Shown piece by piece: positions 57,311 through 64,000 of a stretch of 64,000 bases of DNA (positions are counted from its first letter, which is position 1; every line of letters starts with the position of its first letter). Source of the stretch: Rhodococcus rhodnii (GTDB taxonomy: Bacteria > Actinomycetota > Actinomycetes > Mycobacteriales > Pseudonocardiaceae); contig JOAA01000020.1 in NCBI GenBank assembly GCA_000720375.1, positions 124,001-188,000 of the forward strand. The letters run 5' to 3'. The translations under genes and the position numbers were made by a program. Below the pieces are notes generated by a model. The model had not been told where the DNA came from. It was given only the letters and a program-made list of their open reading frames with translations, and searched no databases.

Positions 57311-58801
57311 GTGAGAGTGAGCGAGGGCGGAACGGTGCCAGAAGGTGACATGGACGCGGCGTTGGCCGCGGCCGAGCGGGAGTTGGCTGACCGCGTTGAG
57401 GTCCCGGTCGGGACGAGCGGCGACAGCGTTGCGTTGGTCGGCGCGGGCATCGTCAACCTCGTGACGGCCTTGACGCTGGTTCGCGCCGGATACCGGGTCG
57501 AGGTGTTCGAACGGGCGCCGGATCCCCGTGCCGATGCCGATTGGACGGCCTACGGATGCACCCGAGGTGGCGGCGACGGCCGCATGTTCACCCTCACCGA
57601 GGCCGACAGCTACAACAGCCGGTCGTGGCCCACCAAAGACCTGCTCACCCGGTCCATCACCGACCACGGCTGGCTGGTGGCCAAGCCGGGCGGTCTGTCC
57701 ACACAGGAATTGGCGTGGGCCGAGGACTTCCACCGGATGCCTGGCTGGCTCGCGGCGAGCTACACGCAGGACATCTTCGACACCAACCGGGCCGCCGGGG
57801 TGGGCTGGGACCGGCTGATGGCGTCGGATCCCGGTCTGTTCGACGGATATCGCGACGGCATTCTGCGGCTCTACACCGATGACGACTACTGCCAGTGGCA
57901 CGTCGAGCGCAACGAACGACTCGGCGCGACTCGGCGGGTCCTGACTCCCGACCAGGTTCGGGCGGGATATCCGTCGCTGGCGGACGCGCCGGTGGCAGGG
58001 GGTATCGAGGTCGTCGGGTTCACCGTGAACATCCACCAGTTCCTGGCCCGCTTGGTCGATCTCCTGGTATTGGAAGGCGTCACGTTCCACTGGGACACCA
58101 CGATCACCGGCATCAATTGGGCTGAACCCGGTGTCCCTGACGGTGTTTCATGCAACGGCGAGGTGATCAGGGCCGACCACTACGTGCTCTCCCCCGGCGC
58201 GTACGGCGAAGAATTGTTACGTGGCACGGCTTCGCACGGCCAGATCATGGGCATGCTCGGCGTGTGGCTGACCGTTCCCAACGTCGAGCCGAGGCTGGAC
58301 CACTCGGTGAAGATCGCCCGCAAGGGCCACCGGGCCGAGGAGACCAACGTGACGCTCGGGACCGGCCGCGGCGGCGAGCCGATTCTGATCTGCGGCGCGG
58401 GTTACGGCTGGACCGGGACGGATCCGGCCAACATCGACTCGACCGAACTGGAGATGCTGTTCGAGGCATTGGCCGACACCATTCGCCGGTTCTTCCCCAA
58501 GGCATACGCCGCGGCGCTGACGACGGGCATGCTCGCGGCCAGCCGCCGGATCTGCGTCCGGCCGTGGACCGCGTCCTGCCTCGGTGTCTTCGAGACGATG
58601 GTGACCGCGGGCGGCGGCACGCTGGTGGTCACCGGTGGCCACAACACCGGCGGATTCACCCAATCGCCTGACATCGCGGACGCGGTGCTCGCCGCGTTCA
58701 CCGGCCGACGGCACCCGATGCACACGCGGTTCCACCCGCAGCGCCTGGCACGCGCCTACTCCGTCGACGGTGAAGGTGTCAGCTTGAGGATCACGTCCTG
58801 A
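57311..58801 (+). CDS. FAD-dependent oxidoreductase, DAO (D-amino acid oxidase-like) family
   Basis: A 496-residue flavoprotein with N-terminal ADP-binding VALVGAGIVNLVTALTLVRAGY and acidic FE in VEVFERAP, a middle substrate domain, and the C-terminal GTLVVTGGHNTGGFTQSPDIA typical of DAO-family oxidases where the flavin is enclosed. Expected to oxidise an amine or amino acid, but the substrate is unknown. The start is uncertain: GTG at 57311 (AGGA 6 bases upstream) or GTG at 57335 (GAGGG upstream). It stands alone between the HxlR gene and a convergent membrane protein. Confidence 0.88.
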   Translation: MRVSEGGTVPEGDMDAALAAAERELADRVEVPVGTSGDSVALVGAGIVNLVTALTLVRAGYRVEVFERAPDPRADADWTAYGCTRGGGDGRMFTLTEADSYNSRSWPTKDLLTRSITDHGWLVAKPGGLSTQELAWAEDFHRMPGWLAASYTQDIFDTNRAAGVGWDRLMASDPGLFDGYRDGILRLYTDDDYCQWHVERNERLGATRRVLTPDQVRAGYPSLADAPVAGGIEVVGFTVNIHQFLARLVDLLVLEGVTFHWDTTITGINWAEPGVPDGVSCNGEVIRADHYVLSPGAYGEELLRGTASHGQIMGMLGVWLTVPNVEPRLDHSVKIARKGHRAEETNVTLGTGRGGEPILICGAGYGWTGTDPANIDSTELEMLFEALADTIRRFFPKAYAAALTTGMLAASRRICVRPWTASCLGVFETMVTAGGGTLVVTGGHNTGGFTQSPDIADAVLAAFTGRRHPMHTRFHPQRLARAYSVDGEGVSLRITS

Positions 58802-59829
58802 TGCGTGTGGCCGTATTTGCGGTTGAAGTGGTCCAGCGCCATCGCCAGGTCCGCTGAACTCTGGTCCAGCGGGGTCAGCAGGAACGACTTGGAGCGGTGC
58901 ACCTCGCCTTTGGCGTTGTCGTTGACGATCCGCACTGGCAAGCCGTCGATTCCGTTGCGCAGGTTGTGCTCGACGATGGTTCGGCCGCTGACGTAGAACT
59001 GGTCGTCGATTTCCACGAACCGCGCTTCGTAGCGCTCGTTCTGGTCGTCAAGGGTGAGCGTCCAGAACTGGTCGAGCCAGCGGGTGCTGCGGGCCTCCCA
59101 CAGCTCGTCGAACTTCGTCCCGACGAACTGGCCGAGCTGCGCCTGCGGGCTGGTCTGGTACTGCGCGGCGTTCCACGAAGTCATGTTCACCGGATAGAAC
59201 GACACGATCACGTGATCGTCCACCCGGTACATCTGCACGGGCGGCAGCGCCGAATAGATCCGCACGTCCAGATAGCGGCGCATCCGTTCGGGCAGGTCGC
59301 GTTTGAACTCGTTGAGCACGCGCAGGTTGTCCAGGATGTTGTCGACGACGTCGGTCTGCTGCAAGAGGTCGTCCGCGCGCTGCTCGGCCGCCCGCGCGTC
59401 CGGGTCGAGCAGAAGGATCCGCACTTCCACCTTGCGCTCAAGGGCTTCCCTGATAGCGCTGAGGAATTCGTCCTGGTAGCCGCCCTGCAGCAGGTCCGTC
59501 CACAGTTCCATGATCATGATCCGGTGCCGGGCGCCCGCGGCCTGCCGGATGAAGGCCCGGTGGTTGAACCGATCCAGTACGGCTTCGTTGAGCCGGTCGG
59601 CCTTGGTCATGAACGGGGCGATCAGGAACAGCACGACGATGGTGCCGATCAGGTCGGCGCCGAGGTTGAGGCTGAGGTTCTCGCCGTACTTGTCCAGTCC
59701 CAGAGCGATCAGCAGCAGCACGACCGTGGCCACGACCAGAACCGTCGCGACGAACGCGTAATAGCGCCGCCGATGGACCCACCTCAGGAAGAAGTTGGTG
59801 GTCTTCGCCCGTAGCCGACCCTCGCCCAC
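58756..59829 (-). CDS. Membrane protein with PLD-like cytoplasmic domain
   Basis: A 357-residue protein. The GTG at 59829 is chosen since GGGGAGG lies 4 bases upstream; the open frame continues antisense through the aminotransferase gene but is not a gene there. Residues about 20-85 contain two transmembrane helices (AFVATVLVVATVVLLLIALG and LIGTIVVLFLIAPF). The rest resembles the phospholipase-D superfamily fold (RHRIMIMELWTDLL, VEVRILLLDPDA, HVIVSFYPVNM), but no HKD catalytic motif is visible, so it may be a non-catalytic or DUF5919-like relative. It overlaps the convergent oxidase gene by 46 bases. Role unknown. Confidence 0.82.
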   Translation of the reverse strand: MGEGRLRAKTTNFFLRWVHRRRYYAFVATVLVVATVVLLLIALGLDKYGENLSLNLGADLIGTIVVLFLIAPFMTKADRLNEAVLDRFNHRAFIRQAAGARHRIMIMELWTDLLQGGYQDEFLSAIREALERKVEVRILLLDPDARAAEQRADDLLQQTDVVDNILDNLRVLNEFKRDLPERMRRYLDVRIYSALPPVQMYRVDDHVIVSFYPVNMTSWNAAQYQTSPQAQLGQFVGTKFDELWEARSTRWLDQFWTLTLDDQNERYEARFVEIDDQFYVSGRTIVEHNLRNGIDGLPVRIVNDNAKGEVHRSKSFLLTPLDQSSADLAMALDHFNRKYGHTHQDVILKLTPSPSTE

Positions 59830-59907
59830 AAGGCCTCCCCTTCTTGTTCGGCCAGGTGCTCCGTTGGCCGATTCTACGGAACCGGCGCAGCTTGATAGCG
59901 TCCACTC

Positions 59908-61170
59908 GTGACCGCACCTGTGAACGCCGAGTTGTCCGCCAGTCTGCAAGCCGCACGGCAGGACTACGCCGCGCTGCTGGACAAGAAGCTCAAGCTGGAC
60001 CTGACCCGCGGCAAGCCGTCGGCTCAGCAGGTGGAGCTGGCCAATCCCATGCTGGCGTTGCCCGGCGAGCAGTACAAAGCCGCCGACGGCACCGACACCC
60101 GCAACTACGGTGGCCAGCAAGGGTTGCCGGAGCTCAGGGAGATCTTCGCCGAGCTGCTGCAGGTGCCGGCGAGCCGGCTGCTGGCGCAGGGCAACTCCAG
60201 CCTTGAGCTGATGCACGACAGCATCGTGTTCGCGCTGATGTACCCGCTGCCCGGTGGGCAGCGCCGCTGGTCGAACGAGGAGCGGATCGCGTTCATCTGC
60301 CCGGTCCCGGGCTATGACCGGCACTTCACCATCTGCGAGCGCTACGGCATCGAGATGATCCCGGTGCCGATGACCGCCGACGGCCCCGACATGGCCGAGG
60401 TCGAGCGGCTGGTCAGCACCGACCCCGGGATCAAGGGCATCTGGTGCGTGCCGAAGTACAGCAACCCGGACGGCACGACCTACAGCGACGAGACCGTGCG
60501 CAGGCTCGCGTCCATGCAGGCCGCGGCGCCGGACTTCCGGATCTTCTGGGACAACGCGTACGCCGTGCACCACCTGACCGACGAGGAAGTCCAGGTCGCC
60601 GACATCCTCACGGCGTGCGCCGAGGCCGGGAACCCCGACCGGGCCTTCGTCTACGGCTCCACCTCGAAGATCACCCTCGCCGGCGCCGGTGTGGCGTTCT
60701 TCGGCTCGTCCGAGGCGAACGTGAAATGGCTGCTGCACTGCACCGCCGCACGGACCATCGGCCCGGACAAGACCAACCACCTGCGGCACGCGCTGTTCCT
60801 GCAGAACGCCGACGGCGTCCGGGAACACATGCGTAAGCACCGCGAGCTGATCGGGCCCAAGTTCGACGCCGTGCTGCGGATCTTCGACGAGCAGCTCAAG
60901 GGCCTCGCGACGTGGTCACGTCCCAAGGGCGGCTACTTCATCACGCTCAACGTGCCCGACGGCTGCGCCAAGGAGATCGTCCGCAAGGCGGCCGAGGCCG
61001 GTATCGCGTTGACCCCGGCCGGTTCGACCCACCCGTACATGGACGACCCGCAGGACCGGGTCATCCGGATCGCCCCGACGTTCCCGTCCCTTGAGGACGT
61101 CGAGGTGGCCATCGCGGGTGTGGCGACCTGTGTCCGTCTCGTCGGCTACGAGAAGCTGGCTTCCGCCTGA
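59908..61170 (+). CDS. Class I aminotransferase (MocR-like/aspartate aminotransferase-type)
   Basis: A 420-residue PLP enzyme. The PLP-binding Lys lies in [19 protein letters not shown]; other fold-type I marks are [33 protein letters not shown] and the substrate Arg in [10 protein letters not shown]. This branch (with a short N-terminal RGKPS block) is usually annotated as a putative aspartate or alanine aminotransferase. The GTG at 59908 follows a short upstream region of 78 bases from the divergent PLD-like gene. Its 3' end overlaps the convergent dnaE gene by 25 bases. Confidence 0.92.
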   Translation: MTAPVNAELSASLQAARQDYAALLDKKLKLDLTRGKPSAQQVELANPMLALPGEQYKAADGTDTRNYGGQQGLPELREIFAELLQVPASRLLAQGNSSLELMHDSIVFALMYPLPGGQRRWSNEERIAFICPVPGYDRHFTICERYGIEMIPVPMTADGPDMAEVERLVSTDPGIKGIWCVPKYSNPDGTTYSDETVRRLASMQAAAPDFRIFWDNAYAVHHLTDEEVQVADILTACAEAGNPDRAFVYGSTSKITLAGAGVAFFGSSEANVKWLLHCTAARTIGPDKTNHLRHALFLQNADGVREHMRKHRELIGPKFDAVLRIFDEQLKGLATWSRPKGGYFITLNVPDGCAKEIVRKAAEAGIALTPAGSTHPYMDDPQDRVIRIAPTFPSLEDVEVAIAGVATCVRLVGYEKLASA

Positions 61171-64000
61171 GTCACCCGCACGCCACGGACTGAGCGAAGC
61201 TCGCCCAGCAGGGCCGAGCTGACCGTGACCGGATAGTCGTCGACCGCGAGCATCGTGCGTCGATCCGCGTGGCAGACGACTATCCGCACGGGAGTACTCC
61301 CGCGATGGGCTCGTAAGGTCGACCGCAGTTCGGCCACCATGTCACTGTCCACACGGGAGGCGTTCATCTCCAGGGTCAGCGGTGGTTCGTCCACTGTAGT
61401 CACATCCAGTGTCGCCAGGTCCGCGCCGAACACAGCCATTTTGTCCTCTCGCCAGTTCACCCGGCCTTTGACCAGGACAACCGAGTCCTCGACCAACTCG
61501 GCGGCCAGCACGCTGTAGCTCTTGGGGAAGAACAACACTTCGACCGCCGCGTCCAGGTCCTCGACCACGGCGATCGCCCAGCTCTCGCCTTTCTTGGTGA
61601 CCCGCCGTTCCAGCGCGGAGATCATCCCGGCCACCGTGATCTCGCCTTCACGCGGCGGATTGGCCAGCAGAGCCGCGATCGGTTTCGGGGCATGACGCCG
61701 CAGGACGTGATCGGCACCGTCGAGTGGGTGGGCGGAGACGTACAGGCCCAGCATTTCCCGTTCGAGTCCAAGCAAGTGCTTGCGCGGCCACTCGTCCGCG
61801 TCGAACCGCAGATGTGCCAGCGGTGACGACTCTGGCGTGTCATCCGAGCCACCGAACAAGTCGAACTGTCCCATGGCCTGCCGGCGTTTGAGCCCGATGA
61901 CGGCGTCCACAGCGTCCTCGTGCACGTCCATGAGTGCCTTGCGGTGATGGCCGAAGGAGTCGAACGCGCCCGCCTTGATCAGCGATTCCAGGACACGCTT
62001 GTTGCAGCACACCAGCTCGGACTTCGCCACGAAGTCGCTGAACGAGACGTACTTCCCTTTTCTGGTACGGGTTTCGACGATCGAGTCGACCACGTTGGCA
62101 CCGACGTTGCGGACCGCGCCGAGCCCGAACCGGATGTCGTCGCCGACCGCGGCGAATCGCAGCGAGGACTCGTTGACATCCGGCGGCATCACCTTGATGC
62201 CCAGCTGACGGCACTCCGACAGGTAGACCGCGGACTTGTCCTTGTTGTCCGACACCGACGTCAGCAACGCCGCCATGTACTCGGCCGGGTAGTTGGCTTT
62301 CAGGTAAGCGGTCCAGTAGCCGACGAGGGCGTATCCGGCCGCGTGCGACTTGTTGAACGCGTATCCCGCGAACGGCAGGATCGTGTCCCACAACGCCCGC
62401 ACGGCCTCGTCGGAGAAACGGTTGGCGCGCATGCCTTCCCGGAAGCCTTCGAACTCCTTTTCCAGTACCTCTTTCTTCTTCTTGCCCATCGCCCGGCGCA
62501 GGACGTCCGCGCGGCCCATCGAGAAGCCCGCGACACGTTGCGCGATCTGCATGATCTGTTCCTGGTAGACGACCAGGCCGTGCGTCTCGGCGAGGATGTC
62601 ACGCAGCGGCTCGGCCAGTTCCCGGTGGATCGGCTCGATCTGCTGCCTGCCGTTCTTGCGGTCCGCGTAGTTGTTGTGCGTGTTCATCGCCATCGGGCCC
62701 GGGCGGTACAGCGCGTTGACGGCGACGATGTCCTCGAAGCCGGTCGGCCGCATCCTGCGCAGCAAGTCACGCATGGCCGCGCCGTCGAGCTGGAACACGC
62801 CCAGGCTGTCACCGCGGGAAAGCAGCTCGTAGGTCTTGGGATCGTCGGTTTCGAGCAGGTCGAGATCGACCTTCTCGCCCCGGTTGGCCTCGATGTTGTC
62901 GATCGCGTCGCCGATGACCGTGAGGTTTCGCAGGCCGAGGAAGTCCATCTTGAGCAGCCCGATGGCCTCACAGGATGGATAGTCCCAGCCGGTGATCACC
63001 GCACCGTCGTCCCTGCGCCACAACGGGATAACGTCAAGCAGGGGCTCAGATGACATGATCACCGCGCAGGCGTGCACACCCGCGTTGCGGATCAGCCCTT
63101 CCAGTCCGCGTGCGGTCTGGAAGATGGTCGATACGTCGCCGTCGGTCTCGATCAGCGCACGGACTTCCGTGGCTTCCGGGTAGCGTTCGTGCTTCGGGTC
63201 GGTGATCCCGGCCAGCGGGATGTCCTTGGCCGCGACCGGCGGCGGGAGCGCTTTGGAGATCCGGTCGGCGATGGCGTACCCGGCTTGTCCGAAGTGGACC
63301 CTGGCGGCGTCCTTGACCGCGGCCTTGGTCTTGATCTTGCCGAACGTGATCACCTGGGCGATCCGGTCGGCGCCGTATTTCTCCGTGGCGTAGCGGACCA
63401 TCTCGCCGCGACGGCGGTCGTCGAAGTCCATGTCGATGTCGGGCATGGATACGCGTTCCGGATTGAGGAATCGCTCGAACAACAGGCCGTGTTCGATCGG
63501 ATCCAGGTTGGTGATGCCCATCGCGTACGCCACCAGGGATCCGGCCGCCGATCCACGGCCAGGCCCGACCCGGATGCCGACCTCCCGGGCGTGGTTCATC
63601 AGGTCCGCGGTGATCAGGAAGTACGCCGGAAACCCTTTCTGGACAATGACATCGATCTCGAAGTCGGCCCGCGTGACGTATTCGTCCGGTACGCCACCCG
63701 GCAGACGCCAGTTCAGTCCTCGCATCACTTCCGCGCGGAACCAGGACTGCACGTCGTGGCCCTCGGGTGGCTCGTAGATCGGCATCCGGTCGCGGTGTTC
63801 CCACACCTCGGCGTACGACTCGACCCGTTCGGCGACAAGCAAAGTGTTGTCCGCGGCGCCAGGCACCTCGGCATCCCAGTACGCCCGCATCTCGTCGGCG
63901 GACTTCAGGTAGTAGCCGTCGCCGTCGAACTTGAACCGGGCCGGGTCGTTGAGAGTCTTGCCGGACTGCACGCACAACAAAGCCGAGTGCGCCTCGGCCT
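61146..64000 (-). CDS. dnaE: DNA polymerase III alpha subunit (5' end outside the window)
   Basis: The C-terminal 951 residues or so of the replicative polymerase, open through the right edge of the window, where the sequence reads [16 protein letters not shown]. The PHP exonuclease-like domain is largely missing. The palm catalytic aspartates are in [16 protein letters not shown]; further landmarks are [18 protein letters not shown], the finger [16 protein letters not shown], the helix-hairpin-helix region ([15 protein letters not shown]) and a C-terminal OB fold ([18 protein letters not shown]). This is the housekeeping DnaE1 type by length and position of the OB fold, rather than the mutagenic DnaE2. 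It provides the one clearly core gene in the window. Confidence 0.97.
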   Translation of the reverse strand, partial: AEAHSALLCVQSGKTLNDPARFKFDGDGYYLKSADEMRAYWDAEVPGAADNTLLVAERVESYAEVWEHRDRMPIYEPPEGHDVQSWFRAEVMRGLNWRLPGGVPDEYVTRADFEIDVIVQKGFPAYFLITADLMNHAREVGIRVGPGRGSAAGSLVAYAMGITNLDPIEHGLLFERFLNPERVSMPDIDMDFDDRRRGEMVRYATEKYGADRIAQVITFGKIKTKAAVKDAARVHFGQAGYAIADRISKALPPPVAAKDIPLAGITDPKHERYPEATEVRALIETDGDVSTIFQTARGLEGLIRNAGVHACAVIMSSEPLLDVIPLWRRDDGAVITGWDYPSCEAIGLLKMDFLGLRNLTVIGDAIDNIEANRGEKVDLDLLETDDPKTYELLSRGDSLGVFQLDGAAMRDLLRRMRPTGFEDIVAVNALYRPGPMAMNTHNNYADRKNGRQQIEPIHRELAEPLRDILAETHGLVVYQEQIMQIAQRVAGFSMGRADVLRRAMGKKKKEVLEKEFEGFREGMRANRFSDEAVRALWDTILPFAGYAFNKSHAAGYALVGYWTAYLKANYPAEYMAALLTSVSDNKDKSAVYLSECRQLGIKVMPPDVNESSLRFAAVGDDIRFGLGAVRNVGANVVDSIVETRTRKGKYVSFSDFVAKSELVCCNKRVLESLIKAGAFDSFGHHRKALMDVHEDAVDAVIGLKRRQAMGQFDLFGGSDDTPESSPLAHLRFDADEWPRKHLLGLEREMLGLYVSAHPLDGADHVLRRHAPKPIAALLANPPREGEITVAGMISALERRVTKKGESWAIAVVEDLDAAVEVLFFPKSYSVLAAELVEDSVVLVKGRVNWREDKMAVFGADLATLDVTTVDEPPLTLEMNASRVDSDMVAELRSTLRAHRGSTPVRIVVCHADRRTMLAVDDYPVTVSSALLGELRSVRGVRVTQAEASFS

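Noticed and set aside
58756..60840. A 694-codon minus frame running through the PLD-like gene and antisense to the aminotransferase
   Set aside because: The upstream half has the His/Arg/Gly/Pro-rich composition of antisense frames in GC-rich DNA, and GTG 59829 has a strong ribosome-binding site.
1..64000. CRISPR arrays, tRNA or rRNA genes, insertion sequences, integrases and phage genes
   Set aside because: None recognised: no regularly spaced repeats, no transposase or integrase motifs, no cloverleaf or rRNA landmarks seen.

Overview
The window is GC-rich chromosomal DNA from a filamentous actinobacterium, most likely of the Pseudonocardiales (Amycolatopsis, Kibdelosporangium, Lentzea or Saccharothrix type). 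Many genes use GTG starts and C/G-ending codons, and genes are often coupled by ATGA or GTGA overlaps. Gene content agrees: two AfsR/SARP-type STAND regulators, a DinB-fold thiol-dependent enzyme, a fasciclin lipoprotein, many secreted hydrolases and several LLM flavoenzymes. The genus cannot be fixed from the sequence alone. No tRNA, rRNA, CRISPR array, insertion sequence or phage gene was recognised. The last gene is core (dnaE), but most of the window reads as accessory or secondary-metabolism territory.

Layout. 1-7.4 kb: end of an MFS exporter, a coupled pair of unknown genes, a secreted S1 protease divergent from a Nep1-like (necrosis-inducing) protein, a lipoprotein and a second MFS protein. 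7.4-12.4 kb: a 2-oxoacid dehydrogenase pair (E2 and a fused E1 alpha-beta) divergent from a VOC protein and a GntR/FCD regulator; matching palindromes cover both ribosome-binding sites. 12.4-19.7 kb: FMN reductase, ABM monooxygenase, fasciclin lipoprotein divergent from a membrane molybdopterin oxidoreductase, a glutathionyl-hydroquinone-reductase-like enzyme with a DinB protein, and a MEKHLA protein with an LLM oxidoreductase. 19.7-25.2 kb: an AfsR-like regulator, a cytochrome P450, a small secreted metalloprotease and a tiny secreted peptide.

25.2-31.2 kb holds the most unusual cassette: a small XRE regulator, a Ro60-like protein (helical TROVE-like region plus a von Willebrand A domain with a MIDAS) and a translationally coupled partner that resembles ARPP-type proteins. 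It faces a second STAND regulator. This may be an RNA-binding quality-control, repair or conflict system. 31.4-39.9 kb: a beta-propeller-like protein, an LLM-FAD fusion oxidoreductase with its MarR regulator, a methyltransferase/inositol-phosphatase/asparaginase operon, a DUF6210-like protein, NUDIX and DedA. 40-46.5 kb: a decayed aldo/keto reductase, an APH-type kinase, an epimerase, and a three-domain protein joining an FAD/NAD(P) oxidoreductase, a TTC38-like TPR region and a complete APS kinase, downstream of a zinc-knuckle MBL hydrolase.

46.5-53.6 kb: two divergent secreted alpha/beta hydrolases (possible polyhydroxyalkanoate use) and an operon of two dynamin-like GTPases (IniC/IniA-like) with a membrane-anchored Hsp70-like ATPase. 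Upstream is a scar made of a truncated LuxR regulator and a frameshifted membrane gene. 53.5-64 kb: DUF1905, a large secreted propeller/phytase-like protein, a secreted SnoaL-like protein divergent from an HxlR regulator, a DAO-type oxidase, a PLD-like membrane protein, a class I aminotransferase and dnaE running off the end.

Regulatory themes: regulators sit beside palindromes in divergent intergenic regions (GntR, MarR, HxlR). Three genes show a TAnnnT-N6-ATG arrangement that suggests leaderless mRNAs. Five convergent pairs overlap by exactly 4 bases, four of them sharing a CTAG double stop and one a CTAA.
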